Source of the DNA: Terriglobia bacterium
Lineage (GTDB): Bacteria > Acidobacteriota > Terriglobia > JAJPHL01
DNA length: 64,000 bases
Assembly: GCA_021325275.1 (NCBI GenBank)
Contig: JAJPHL010000002.1
Location: 62,001-126,000, forward strand
Direction: 5' to 3'
Under the pieces are notes generated by a model. The model had not been told where the DNA came from and searched no databases. It was given only the letters and a program-made list of their open reading frames with translations. Below, in pieces: positions 1-8,733 of this stretch (its first letter is position 1; every line of letters starts with the position of its first letter). Made by a program: the position numbers and the translations under genes.

Positions 1-3000
1 CAACAAACGCGCGCCGGTACCGGAATGCACGTGAACCGCGGAGTATTCCTGCACGCGCAGCTTGTCGCGTTTTGCCAATACTTCACTCGGCACCGCGAGA
101 TATCCCACGTCGTGCAGACGCGCCGCCACGCGCATTTGCTGCAACTGCGCTTCGGTCATGCCGAGTGTGCCCGCCAACAACATCGCGTAGCGCGTCACTT
201 GCTCGTGATGCCCGCGCGACCCGTGGATGCGCGCTTCCAGGCGGTCAGCCAATTCACCCAAGCCGATCTCCATGGTGCGCGCGAGATCCTTCGTATTCAC
301 GCCGGGAGCGCTCCATGCTTCCTCCAAGCGCTGAATCCATTTCTCCATTACCTCGGGACCCGTTGGTCCGACGTAATCGGCGGCGCCCGGCGCCGCCGGC
401 GGTCCTTCGTCCTGGTGAATGCGCTGCGCCGCCGCCGTGGTTCCCAAGTCACGCAGCAATTCCGCGAGCACGCCGGCATCCCAATGTTCCGATGAATCGC
501 GCCGGAATTGCTCGGCCACCGCCACGTGATTTCCGCCTTGATGCTTGGCGATATAGAGTCCCGCGTCGGCCACGCGAATGATTTCCTCAGGCGTGTGACC
601 GTGAATCGGATAGGTGGCCAGACCAAAGCTCGCGGTCAGGTGACGCTCCATGAACATGGCATCGGTGGCGATCCACAAACGCAGGCGCTCCGCCAATTTC
701 TGCGCTTGATCGGTGCTGGTTTCCGGCATCAACACCATGAATTCGTCGCCGCCATAGCGCGCGACAACGTTCGACTTGCGGCAACGCTCTTCGAGAATGC
801 GGCCGAGGCGCACGAGAACAAGATCGCCTTCCAGGTGGCCCATGGTGTCGTTCACTTGCTTGAAGCGATCCAGGTCGAGCACCAGGAGCGAGAAGATGCG
901 CTCCGAGCGCATCGCGCGCTTCCACTCGCCGTTGAGCGCTTCCATGAAATAGCGATGCGTCTTCACGCCGGTCAGCCCGTCGGTGATGGCCTGTTCTTTC
1001 GTGATCTGGAACGTGAACGCGTTGTGCAACGCGGTGGCCAGGTGCGCGGCCATCGTGCGGAGCAGCGGCAAGTGCTCGTGACGCAGCAGGCCCGGCTTAA
1101 TGCATTCGATGTCGAGAATGCCCAGCAACTGATCGGCGTAGACAATCGGCAGGCAGGCGATACTGCGCGACTCCGGAAGAACGCCCGTGATTCGCGGCGC
1201 CGGCGCCGTGGGAGCATCGCGCAGCGCGTCCTCCACCAGCACCGCTTCGCCTCCCCGCGCCACGCGGTTCAGCAACGCGATCTCCAGCGACGCTTTTTGA
1301 TTCAGCACGCGCTCCGGCGCCACGCCCGCGGCGGCGCGCCATTCCACCATCTTGGTCTCGTAGTCGAGCAAGCCGATGCCGATGTGGTCGTAGTTGAAAC
1401 TGGAGTGAATCTCGCGGACGATCTGCGACATTACCTCATTCGCGTTCAGCGTAGAGATCGCGATGCGCGTGACGTTATGCAGAAAAGTGAGGTGCCGCAA
1501 CCGCTCTTGCTCGCCGGCAAACAGGCGCGCGTTCTCCAGCGCCACGGCAGCTTGCGCCGCCACGATACGCAACACTTCCAAGTGATCTTCGTCGTAGGCG
1601 TGCTCGCGATCGTAGGTCTGCACGGCCATCACGCCGACCGCGCGGCCGCGAATTACCACCGGTGCGCCAAGCCACGAGTACGCTTGCCGTCCGCTCGACT
1701 GAATCCCATGCTCCGCGCGGTAGTCTTCCATTTGCCGCAGCGTGCGAATCAACAGCGGCTGTCCGGTTTCCAGCAAATGCTCCGTGAGTCCATAGGCGGC
1801 TTGGCGCGAACGATGCGGCAAAAAACGGCCGTCTTCGATTTCCAGCTCGAAGCGGACTTCGTTTTTCGCTTCATCGCGCATCGCCACGTAAAAATTGCTC
1901 GCCTCCATCAGCTTTTCCAGCTCTTCGTGGATCCTCCGCAACAGCGACTCGGTTTCAAGCGTCGAGCTGATCGCGCGCCCTGTTTGATTCAGTAAATGCA
2001 GTTCTTCGGTGCGGCGCGCGGCGCTTTTCATCAACAGAAAATTCTCGAGGCCCATGCCGACCTGCACACCCAGCGATACAAGCAATCGCATTTCCGCGGA
2101 GCTGTATGCTAGCCACGTGCGCGGCGCCAGCAACAGCGTGCCAAACACCCGCTTCGGCGTGCGCAGCGAGACGGCGAGAACCGATTCGGCGCCCGCCGAG
2201 CGGAGAATTTCGCCGATCACCACGCCTGCTCCCAGCGCGTGGTCGCTGCCGTCCCGCGGTCCGGCCGGTCCCAGCATGGTTTGCGCCGAAGTGTCGCCGA
2301 TGTTGGGAATCGCCATCACGCCGCCCATGCGCGCGACGGTGCTGGACAGCGGTTCTTCCAACGCGCGGCGCCGCCATTCTTCCGCGAATCCCGCGGGCCA
2401 TCCACGAAAGACGCGCGTGGAGGGCTCGCGCTCGCTGGGCGTCACCACGATCAAACCGCGATCCACGCCGTAGACGCTGAGCACACGATCAAGCACGCGT
2501 TCCAGCATCCGCGCGATGCCCGCCTCGTCCTGTTGTCCCGCGCCGAGATTCAGCAGCGAGAACGACATCATGTTTTCTTCCACGCGATGCAGCAGTCCCT
2601 CGAACGTGAGGATCAAGATCGCGGCGGCGATCAAGAGCAGATTGAAGAGCGATACCGCCAGAAATCCGCTACGGATACTTTCGAACGCGGTGCGCGAGAG
2701 CGCCGCGGGCGCGATGTTGATGATCGTCCACACGAGCGACACGCCGGCGAGCAGCCGCACGGCGAGCGATCCCCGCAAGCGCCGGCTCTGCCAAAAACTC
2801 ACGCACGCCCAACCGCTGGCGGCGGCGTTGAACCAAAACGGACCCCGCGCTTCACCGAGGCGATCGAGATGCGCGATCGCGTGATACGCGCACCAAAGGG
2901 CGGCGAACGCCGCGGCGCCGCCGAACCATCCCCATCGGCGCGGCTGTCCGGCGTATTCGCGCGCGGCGTAGGCAAGTCCCAAGGCGGCCATCGCGGAACA

Positions 3001-3201
3001 CCAACGCGTGATCGCCCACAGGAGCGGACCACCGCTGTGGTCTAGCATCATCAGGAACGCGAAATGCAGGCTCAGCAGGATCCAAATCGTGAGCCAGGGA
3101 AGAAAAATCGGTTCGCGTTTCAGTTTGTAAAACGCGAAAAGAACGCCCCCAACCGCCAACGACAACAGCAGCGACAAGATGGCGTAGAACTGCTCGGTCA
3201 T
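1..3201 (-). CDS. Membrane multi-GAF GGDEF/HD-GYP c-di-GMP turnover protein (3' end beyond window)
   Basis: The reading frame is open from an ATG at 3201 to the left edge, at least 1067 codons, so the C-terminus is missing. Order of parts: about six hydrophobic segments in residues 5-203, a GAF-like region (about 220-390), a second (about 402-555) and a third (about 567-725), then a GGDEF domain whose signature reads YGGDEF near residue 816. After a linker comes the start of an HD-GYP domain, with H-D at about 1029-1030. GGDEF domains make c-di-GMP and HD-GYP domains hydrolyse it, so the protein may do either under control of ligands or signals sensed by the membrane and GAF parts. The active-site GGDEF looks intact. 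The HD motif is followed by G-Y where canonical HD-GYP proteins usually have G-K; the GYP motif lies outside the window. It starts 80 bases after tRNA-Gln on the same strand. Confidence 0.9.
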   Translation of the reverse strand, partial: MTEQFYAILSLLLSLAVGGVLFAFYKLKREPIFLPWLTIWILLSLHFAFLMMLDHSGGPLLWAITRWCSAMAALGLAYAAREYAGQPRRWGWFGGAAAFAALWCAYHAIAHLDRLGEARGPFWFNAAASGWACVSFWQSRRLRGSLAVRLLAGVSLVWTIINIAPAALSRTAFESIRSGFLAVSLFNLLLIAAAILILTFEGLLHRVEENMMSFSLLNLGAGQQDEAGIARMLERVLDRVLSVYGVDRGLIVVTPSEREPSTRVFRGWPAGFAEEWRRRALEEPLSSTVARMGGVMAIPNIGDTSAQTMLGPAGPRDGSDHALGAGVVIGEILRSAGAESVLAVSLRTPKRVFGTLLLAPRTWLAYSSAEMRLLVSLGVQVGMGLENFLLMKSAARRTEELHLLNQTGRAISSTLETESLLRRIHEELEKLMEASNFYVAMRDEAKNEVRFELEIEDGRFLPHRSRQAAYGLTEHLLETGQPLLIRTLRQMEDYRAEHGIQSSGRQAYSWLGAPVVIRGRAVGVMAVQTYDREHAYDEDHLEVLRIVAAQAAVALENARLFAGEQERLRHLTFLHNVTRIAISTLNANEVMSQIVREIHSSFNYDHIGIGLLDYETKMVEWRAAAGVAPERVLNQKASLEIALLNRVARGGEAVLVEDALRDAPTAPAPRITGVLPESRSIACLPIVYADQLLGILDIECIKPGLLRHEHLPLLRTMAAHLATALHNAFTFQITKEQAITDGLTGVKTHRYFMEALNGEWKRAMRSERIFSLLVLDLDRFKQVNDTMGHLEGDLVLVRLGRILEERCRKSNVVARYGGDEFMVLMPETSTDQAQKLAERLRLWIATDAMFMERHLTASFGLATYPIHGHTPEEIIRVADAGLYIAKHQGGNHVAVAEQFRRDSSEHWDAGVLAELLRDLGTTAAAQRIHQDEGPPAAPGAADYVGPTGPEVMEKWIQRLEEAWSAPGVNTKDLARTMEIGLGELADRLEARIHGSRGHHEQVTRYAMLLAGTLGMTEAQLQQMRVAARLHDVGYLAVPSEVLAKRDKLRVQEYSAVHVHSGTGARLL

Positions 3202-3281
3202 CAGCACCGAATATACAACAGCGTCGCGTGTAAAAGACTGGAATTGTAGGAGCTAGGACGAAGTTACTAGACGGGATAGTT

Positions 3282-3355
3282 TGGCTGGGAGGCAGGGACT
3301 CGAACCCCGATAGGCAGATCCAGAGTCTGCTGTCCTACCATTGGACGACCTCCCA
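3282..3355 (-). tRNA. tRNA-Gln (anticodon CUG)
   Basis: On the minus strand the sequence folds as a full cloverleaf: acceptor TGGGAGG pairs with CCTCCCA, D-stem GTCC/GGAC, anticodon stem GCAGA/TCTGC around the loop CTCTGGA (anticodon CTG), T-arm CGGGG-TTCGAGT-CCCTG, discriminator G and an encoded CCA. The U1-A72 start and G73 match bacterial tRNA-Gln. The mature 3' end is at 3282. A TATCCT/CCTATAG-like -10 lies just upstream at about 3370-3382. Confidence 0.96.
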
Positions 3356-3393
3356 AGCCGGTGAGGTCCCTATAGGATACCACGAGACAAACG

Positions 3394-3425
3394 GCCGCGA
3401 CGGCCCCGAGAGAGGGCGTCGCGGC
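3394..3425 (-). terminator. GC-rich hairpin after the Crp/Fnr gene
   Basis: GCCGCGACGGCCC and GGGCGTCGCGGC pair over 12 bp with one bulged base around a 7-base loop. It lies 20 bases past the stop of the Crp/Fnr gene and before the tRNA promoter. On the minus strand only a short TTT follows, so termination strength is uncertain. Confidence 0.6.
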
Positions 3426-3445
3426 GCGGGAATGTCGTTTTGCTG

Positions 3446-4333
3446 TTACGCGATCTGATAACGCGAGCGCATCGGCGCGGGAGCCGGTACGTTCTTTCGT
3501 ACCGTGGCTGTCGCCACGTGATGGGTCACCGGCGTCGCCGGCACACCCTTCAGGATCTGATCGATCCGGTCGAGATTCCGCACCACCAAGCGGCGGCGCT
3601 GGATGAAGATCAGTCCTTCGCGGCGCAGTTGATTCAGTGTCGACGACGTCGTCTCGCGCGTCGACCCGATCAGGTGCGCGATTTCCTTTTGTGACAGTTG
3701 CACGCGCAACGCCAAGCCTTCGGGACCGGCGATGCCGTAGCGGCGAGCCATGTCGGCCAGCAGCTCCAGCAAACGCTCGCGCACGCCCGCGAACAGCACG
3801 CCTTCCACACGCGCTTCCATCAGGCGCCGGCGTTCGCCGACCAGCCGCAACATGCGCAGCGCGACCGTCGGACGGCGTCCCGCGAGTGCGAGAAACGGCT
3901 CGCGGCGGATCGAGCAGAAGGAAATGTCCTCCAGCGCTTCGGCGGAATTCCGGCGCGAATCCTCACCGGCCAGCGAGAGTTCACCGAAAACTTCGCCCGG
4001 TTCCACCAGATGCAAGATCAATTCCTTGCCGCCGGGAGCCGTGCGCGCTACTTTCACGCGTCCCGAGCGGAGAAAAAACACCTGATCGCTCGAATCGCCG
4101 GGAACGTAGACGAATCCTCCGCGCGAAACGGTGCCTTGATGCGCCAGCCGCTCGAGCTCGAGGAAATCGTTGTCTTGAAATTCGGTGAAGAGAGAGATGC
4201 GACGCAAAAATCCAAGCCGCGAATCGCCCAATGGCGTGCGGTTCAATGCGCCCTGATCGACAAGGCTTTGATTGGCAACGCCGTGATTGGCATTGCCCCT
4301 GTGCCCACCATTTACACCAACCAAGTCTTTCAT
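3446..4333 (-). CDS. Crp/Fnr-family transcriptional regulator
   Basis: This 295-residue protein has an N-terminal extension of about 45 residues, a cyclic-nucleotide-binding fold (about 46-165, with FLRSGRVKV and PGEVFGELSLAG typical of the Crp beta-roll), a long dimer helix and a C-terminal winged helix. The recognition region is about 225-262, LSQKEIAHLIGSTRETTSST, which is a good Crp helix-turn-helix. There are no clustered cysteines for an Fnr-type Fe-S cluster, so a Crp-like effector or redox-independent sensing is more likely; the ligand cannot be told. It starts 9 bases after the preceding small gene, with an AGGA Shine-Dalgarno inside a small hairpin, so the two are probably cotranscribed. 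An approximately 30-residue tail after the helix-turn-helix is rich in Pro, Arg and Val. Confidence 0.9.
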   Translation of the reverse strand: MKDLVGVNGGHRGNANHGVANQSLVDQGALNRTPLGDSRLGFLRRISLFTEFQDNDFLELERLAHQGTVSRGGFVYVPGDSSDQVFFLRSGRVKVARTAPGGKELILHLVEPGEVFGELSLAGEDSRRNSAEALEDISFCSIRREPFLALAGRRPTVALRMLRLVGERRRLMEARVEGVLFAGVRERLLELLADMARRYGIAGPEGLALRVQLSQKEIAHLIGSTRETTSSTLNQLRREGLIFIQRRRLVVRNLDRIDQILKGVPATPVTHHVATATVRKNVPAPAPMRSRYQIA

Positions 4334-4334
4334 T

Positions 4335-4351
4335 GCGGAATCCTATTCCGC
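4335..4351 (-). promoter_or_regulatory. Small perfect hairpin over the Crp/Fnr ribosome-binding site
   Basis: GCGGAAT-CCT-ATTCCGC is a perfect 7-3-7 inverted repeat. On the transcribed strand the loop is the AGG of the only Shine-Dalgarno for the regulator at 4333, and the stem contains the stop codon of the upstream gene. It could couple or limit translation of the regulator. This is inference from position only. Confidence 0.45.
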
Positions 4352-4648
4352 CCGAAAGAACTCCTGGACCGCAATGCCCATGCGGCGTTGAAAACGTTCC
4401 GCCAGCGAGGGCGCCTCCGGAACACCTTCGTCCAGCGCCATCCGCTCCACGCGATACGCCGGGTAGAACACCGTGGACAGCGAACCCGCACCCGCTTCGC
4501 CCATCGCTGCCAGCCGAAGCAACTCCTCAAAGTGATTGAGGTCGATGCCTCGGATTGTGATTCCCGCCGGCGACAACGCCAACAACTCGCCCCAGAATTT
4601 CTCCTTCGGGCTATGTAAACTCAGAACCACTATGCTGTTCAGTATCAT
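4343..4648 (-). CDS. Small conserved-looking protein of unknown function
   Basis: The 101-residue product begins with a hydrophobic strand pattern (ILNSIVVLSLHSPKEKFWGELL) followed by alternating strands and a helix, with no signal peptide and no recognisable motif. It lies between tyrA upstream (34-base gap) and the Crp/Fnr gene downstream (9-base gap), all on the minus strand, so it is probably part of the same transcript. The compact fold, high charge and tight spacing argue for a real gene. An RNA- or ligand-binding beta-barrel is conceivable from the strand pattern but cannot be supported. I do not recognise the family. Confidence 0.65.
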   Translation of the reverse strand: MILNSIVVLSLHSPKEKFWGELLALSPAGITIRGIDLNHFEELLRLAAMGEAGAGSLSTVFYPAYRVERMALDEGVPEAPSLAERFQRRMGIAVQEFFRAE

Positions 4649-4683
4649 AATCCCGGCAGCACCCGAAGGAATCCCCTATCTTG

Positions 4684-5574
4684 TCAATCTTTGTTCCCTG
4701 CCTCACGCTCGGGAGCAGCGCTTTCCAAGGAAGCTCGCATCTGTTGTGCGGAGTGGAACAGTTTTTCAAGGTCGCGGCTTTTCAATCCGTCGCGCACTTC
4801 TTCCAATCGCTCGATCAACGCGCCGAGAGCCTCGGTAATGTTTTCGTGATTGGTGAGACAAATGTCGCGCCACACGCGATAGGAACTTCCGGCCAGTCGC
4901 GTGGTGTCGCGCAAGCCTGTGCCGGCGAGCCGTAAGTCGGCGGCGTCCTCGAGACCATCGCCGAGCGCGGCGGCCAAGGCAGTGGATGTGAGTTGCGGAA
5001 GATGGGAGGTCCACGCGACGATTTCGTCGTGAACGGCCGCATCGAGCACCAGGAGTCGCGCGCCGATCGCGGTGATCGCGTCCTGAAACGCGCGCGCGGC
5101 GGGCGTCGCGAGATCGTCGCGATGCCACGGCGTTAGCGCCCACGTCGCACCGGCGAACAAATCGGGCGTGGCAGCGTCGACGCCGCGTTGCTCCTTGCCG
5201 GCCATCGGGTGCCCGCCGATAAAAAGCGGTCCGCCGGCTTTGAACACCGCCGACGCCCGCTCGCAAATCATTTCCTTGGTACTGCCGGCGTCGGTCACCA
5301 CAGCGCCGGCAGGCGCGGCCGCCTGAACGCGTTCCAGCAGGTCGAAAATCGCGAGAACGGGTGTGGAGATGAAAACAAGATCCGCGCCGGACACCGCGGC
5401 TTCGACGGATTCGCACGCTTCGTCGATCGCGCCCAGTTCGAGCGCGCGCTTGGTGGACCCCGAGTGTCCCGCACCGCCCGTGCCGGCGACGCGAGTAGCC
5501 AATTTGTGTTTCTTGAGCGCGAGTCCAAACGACCCGCCAATGAGTCCCACGCCGATAATGGCGACGCGCTTCAT
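4684..5574 (-). CDS. tyrA: Prephenate dehydrogenase
   Basis: The 296-residue protein opens with an NAD(P)-binding Rossmann motif (IGVGLIGGSFGLAL, residues 6-19), has ISTPV near the end of the nucleotide-binding domain, and carries the family hallmark GGHPMAGKE (about 119-127), whose His binds prephenate. A helical C-terminal dimerisation domain follows. Length fits a monofunctional TyrA without chorismate mutase or ACT domain. It oxidatively decarboxylates prephenate to 4-hydroxyphenylpyruvate in tyrosine synthesis. It lies 32 bases downstream of the DAHP synthase gene on the same strand, so entry and tyrosine branch of the shikimate/aromatic pathway are cotranscribed. An arogenate dehydrogenase activity cannot be excluded. 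Confidence 0.93.
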   Translation of the reverse strand: MKRVAIIGVGLIGGSFGLALKKHKLATRVAGTGGAGHSGSTKRALELGAIDEACESVEAAVSGADLVFISTPVLAIFDLLERVQAAAPAGAVVTDAGSTKEMICERASAVFKAGGPLFIGGHPMAGKEQRGVDAATPDLFAGATWALTPWHRDDLATPAARAFQDAITAIGARLLVLDAAVHDEIVAWTSHLPQLTSTALAAALGDGLEDAADLRLAGTGLRDTTRLAGSSYRVWRDICLTNHENITEALGALIERLEEVRDGLKSRDLEKLFHSAQQMRASLESAAPEREAGNKD

Positions 5575-5606
5575 GGCTTCAAGAACGACAGGCGAGGACG
5601 CATGTC

Positions 5607-6626
5607 CTACTGTACTTCACGTTCCACGGCAACGGCGATCAGCCGCAATTCTTTCATCAGTTTCTGGAACATTGGCAGCGTCAGCGCCTGCGCGCCGTCG
5701 CTGAGCGCTTTTTCCGGCTGGTGATGCACTTCGATCATTAGGCCGTCCGCGCCCGCGGCCAGCGAGGCCCGCGCCATCGGCGCGACCTTATCGCGCAGTC
5801 CCGTGCCGTGCGACGGATCCGCGACAATCGGCAAATGCGAAAGCTTGTGGATCACCGGAATCGCCGAAACGTCGAGCGTGTTGCGCGTGTAATTCTCGAA
5901 CGTGCGAATGCCCCGCTCGCACAGAACCACGTCGCGATTGCCGCCGCTCAAAATATACTCGGCGGAAAGCAGCAGCTCCTCGATGGTCGCGGAAGGTCCA
6001 CGCTTCAAAAGAATCGGGCGTGTTACCTTGCCGAGTTCTTTCAGCAAAATGTAATTCTGCATGTTGCGCGCGCCGACTTGGAACATATCGACGTAGTTCA
6101 GCATCATGGGGATTTCGGTGTGGTCCATGACCTCGGAGACCACTTTCATCCCGTGGCGATCGGCGACTTGCCGCATGATTTTCAGGCCCGCTTCGCCGAG
6201 TCCTTGAAAACTGTACGGTGACGTGCGTGGTTTGAACGCGCCGCCGCGCAGCAACTTCACGCCTTCGGCCGCCAGCGCCGAGGCGATCGCTTCCATCTGA
6301 TCTTCCGATTCCACCGAACACGGTCCCGCCAGCAGCGGAACGTTTTTCCCGCCGATGGGCACGCCGCCCACACTGACGATGGTGTTCTGCGGACTAAACG
6401 TGCGTCCAGCCAATTTGTACGGCGTGGAAATACGGATGACTTCGTGCACGCCGTCAAGCAACTCGAGATCCCGCGGATCGACGCCGGTCTTGTCACCGCC
6501 GACGGCTCCTAACAATGTATGGCGAACGCCTGTGGAACGATGAATATCGAAGCCGAGCGACGTCAGGCGATCGATCACGCCTTGAATCTGCTTCTCGCCC
6601 GCACCCTCTTGCATTACGACGACCAT
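5607..6626 (-). CDS. aroF: 3-deoxy-7-phosphoheptulonate synthase (DAHP synthase, AroF type)
   Basis: The protein has 339 residues. Residues 1-70 form a small ferredoxin-like N-terminal domain typical of the Bacillus/Thermotoga-type DAHP synthases. The catalytic TIM barrel follows, with GPCSVES (about 101-107), LRGGAFKPRTSPYSFQG, the LKRGPSATIEE region, and ADPSHGTG (about 270-277) plus the IEVHHQPEKALSDGAQAL end motif. It condenses phosphoenolpyruvate and erythrose-4-phosphate, the first step of the shikimate pathway. The N-terminal domain suggests feedback control by an aromatic product. It is first in a minus-strand run with tyrA, and a repeat hairpin separates it from ispG. Confidence 0.94.
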   Translation of the reverse strand: MVVVMQEGAGEKQIQGVIDRLTSLGFDIHRSTGVRHTLLGAVGGDKTGVDPRDLELLDGVHEVIRISTPYKLAGRTFSPQNTIVSVGGVPIGGKNVPLLAGPCSVESEDQMEAIASALAAEGVKLLRGGAFKPRTSPYSFQGLGEAGLKIMRQVADRHGMKVVSEVMDHTEIPMMLNYVDMFQVGARNMQNYILLKELGKVTRPILLKRGPSATIEELLLSAEYILSGGNRDVVLCERGIRTFENYTRNTLDVSAIPVIHKLSHLPIVADPSHGTGLRDKVAPMARASLAAGADGLMIEVHHQPEKALSDGAQALTLPMFQKLMKELRLIAVAVEREVQ

Positions 6627-6679
6627 TGAAAGTGTTCCCTTCTATCCCACAGTTCTATTCCGTTCACCGGCTCAAAAAC

Positions 6680-6822
6680 TTTACCACAGAGAACACAGAG
6701 AAACACGGAGCACACTGAGAGTCTCCGCCACGACGCGCATTCCTACAAACCTTTTTTGCTTTTCTTGTCTCTTCTCGTTTTTCTCTGTGCTCTCTGTGTT
6801 CTCAGTGTCCTCTGTGGTTACG
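6680..6822. repeat. Long inverted repeat of CACAGAG words (intergenic, aroF-ispG)
   Basis: Arm 1 (about 6680-6722) reads CCACAGAGAACACAGAGAAA and onward; arm 2 (about 6781-6822) reads TCTGTGTTCTCAGTGTCCTC and ends TGTGGTTA. They are imperfect complements of about 40 bases with a 58-base loop. The outer end of arm 2 merges with the TAA stop of ispG at 6818. The loop contains a run of T and several CTT words. It sits after ispG and before aroF on the minus strand and could act as a terminator. The same word vocabulary recurs elsewhere in the window. Confidence 0.75.
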
Positions 6823-8062
6823 CTTTTTCGGCTGCGGTAGCCTCAGCTTTCGCGTAATGTGAATCAATATACTCATCGAGAATCTCGATGAACTCCGCGA
6901 CAATGCGATCGCCTTTCAGCGTGCGCAGCATCCGGCCGTCGACGAAGACCGGCGCTTTCGGTTCCTCGAACGTGCCGGGCAGGGAGATTCCGATGTTGGC
7001 GTGCTTCGATTCTCCGGGGCCGTTCACCACGCAGCCCATCACCGCGACCTTCATTTCCTCCACACCCTGGTAGCGGTCCTTCCACATCGGCATATTGTCG
7101 CGCAGATACGTTTGGATCTGCTCGGCCATCTCCTGGAAGAACGTGGACGTCGTTCGGCCGCATCCGGGACACGCCGTCACTTGCGGCGTGAAGCTGCGAA
7201 TACCCATCGCCTGCAAGATCTGCTGGCACACGATCACTTCTTCGGTGCGATCGCCATTGGGCGCAGGCGTGAGAGACACGCGGATCGTGTCGCCGATGCC
7301 TTCTTGCAACAAGATCGAGAGTGCCGCCGCCGAAGCGACAATCCCCTTCGCGCCCATGCCTGCTTCAGTGAGTCCCAAGTGCAGCGCGTAGTCGCAACGT
7401 TCGGCGATCATGCGATACACGTCGATCAAGTTTTGTACCACCGAAACTTTCGCGCTGAGGATGATCGATGTCTTCGGCAAGCCGTAATCCTCGGCCAGGC
7501 GCCCGGAGTTCACCGCGCTTTGCACCAGCGCCTCGCGCGTCACAGCGTCGGCGTCCATGGGGTTCGGACTAAGCGCGTTTTCGTCCATCAAGCGCGTGAG
7601 CAGCGTGGAATCAAGCGATCCCCAGTTCACGCCGATGCGCACGGGCTTGGAGTGCTTCGCCGCGACCTCCACCATGGTGCGGAAATTGTCGTCGTGCTTC
7701 TTGCCGATATTCACGTTGTCCGGATTGATGCGGTATTTCCCGAGCGCCTTGGCGCATTCCGGATATTTCGTCAGCAGCAAGTGTCCGTTGTAATGGAAAT
7801 CGCCGATGATTGGCGTGCGGAGCCCCATTTTCTCGAGACCCTCGACGATCGCCGGCACAGCTGCCGCCGCGGCGTCGGTGTTCACGGTCACGCGAACCAG
7901 TTCCGAGCCGGCGCGAGCCAGCGCCGCGCATTGGCGGATGGTGCCGGGGATGTCGGCAGTGTCGGTGTTAGTCATCGATTGCACGACAACGGGATGATTC
8001 CCACCCACGGTTACTGCGCCGATGCGAACCGGCGTGGTGGAGCGTCGTTTGATTTCAGCCAT
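6818..8062 (-). CDS. ispG: 4-hydroxy-3-methylbut-2-en-1-yl diphosphate synthase
   Basis: The 414-residue protein starts [28 protein letters not shown], the classical IspG N-terminus, with a TIM-barrel domain and a C-terminal [4Fe-4S] domain. The cluster cysteines are the two in ACPGCGRTT (about 300) and the one in [10 protein letters not shown] (about 345). It converts 2-C-methyl-D-erythritol 2,4-cyclodiphosphate to HMBPP in the MEP isoprenoid pathway. It overlaps the upstream ABC ATPase gene by 8 bases, so translation is probably coupled, although the functional link is not obvious. Confidence 0.96.
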   Translation of the reverse strand: MAEIKRRSTTPVRIGAVTVGGNHPVVVQSMTNTDTADIPGTIRQCAALARAGSELVRVTVNTDAAAAAVPAIVEGLEKMGLRTPIIGDFHYNGHLLLTKYPECAKALGKYRINPDNVNIGKKHDDNFRTMVEVAAKHSKPVRIGVNWGSLDSTLLTRLMDENALSPNPMDADAVTREALVQSAVNSGRLAEDYGLPKTSIILSAKVSVVQNLIDVYRMIAERCDYALHLGLTEAGMGAKGIVASAAALSILLQEGIGDTIRVSLTPAPNGDRTEEVIVCQQILQAMGIRSFTPQVTACPGCGRTTSTFFQEMAEQIQTYLRDNMPMWKDRYQGVEEMKVAVMGCVVNGPGESKHANIGISLPGTFEEPKAPVFVDGRMLRTLKGDRIVAEFIEILDEYIDSHYAKAEATAAEKA

Positions 8063-8729
8063 GGATTTTTCCGTCCCTCATCAGCACCGTGCGGTGCGCG
8101 AATTGCGCGGCCTCGGGATTATGCGTGATCATCACGATGGTTTGTCCCAGGCGTTTGTTCAAATCCTCAAGTAATTTTAGAACGGCGTCGGAATTCGCGG
8201 TGTCGAGATTGCCGGTGGGTTCATCGGCCAGCAACACGGCCGGATGATTCACCAACGCGCGCGCGATCGCCACACGTTGCTGCTCACCGCCTGACATTTC
8301 CGCGGGCCGGTGATGCAATCGCCCCTCGATGCCGAGCAAGCGTACGATTTCCGCAAATTGATCCGGCTTGTAACCGTTCTTCGTTCCGGAAATGTCGCGC
8401 GCGATGTCGATGTTGCCTTGTCCCGAGAGCGACGGCAACAAATTGAACTTTTGAAAAACGAATCCGACTTTATTCTTGCGCAGCGCCGTGCGACCGCCGT
8501 CCGTTAGCGACGCGAGATCGAGCCCATCGAGCATGACGCGGCCGGAGCTCGGCGGCGTAAGTCCGCCGATGATGTGAAAGAGCGTCGACTTGCCTGATCC
8601 GGAAGGTCCCATCACCGCGACGAACTCGCCCGGCTCCACCGAGAAATCGACGCCTCGCAACGCGTGCACTTCCACGCGACCCGTGCTGTAGGTCTTGTGC
8701 AGATTCTCGACTTGGATGATGGCGGGCAT
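8055..8729 (-). CDS. ABC transporter ATP-binding protein, LolD/MacB type
   Basis: The 224-residue ATPase has Walker [10 protein letters not shown] (about 41-49), Q-loop [14 protein letters not shown], signature [13 protein letters not shown] (about 144-156), Walker [13 protein letters not shown] and the switch His in MITHNPE. The sequence pattern and the length are those of the LolD/FtsE/MacB family, whose members power mechanotransmission permeases rather than substrate channels. The gene follows its permease gene by 4 bases and overlaps ispG. With the permease and the DUF4292 lipoprotein it forms a three-gene unit. Confidence 0.93.
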   Translation of the reverse strand: MPAIIQVENLHKTYSTGRVEVHALRGVDFSVEPGEFVAVMGPSGSGKSTLFHIIGGLTPPSSGRVMLDGLDLASLTDGGRTALRKNKVGFVFQKFNLLPSLSGQGNIDIARDISGTKNGYKPDQFAEIVRLLGIEGRLHHRPAEMSGGEQQRVAIARALVNHPAVLLADEPTGNLDTANSDAVLKLLEDLNKRLGQTIVMITHNPEAAQFAHRTVLMRDGKIHG

Positions 8730-8733
8730 TTCG

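Noticed and set aside
508-1995. Long plus-strand frame of 495 codons
   Set aside because: It lies opposite the GAF-GGDEF-HD-GYP gene, has no recognisable domain and is rich in Arg, His and Gln as expected for antisense of GC-rich coding DNA.
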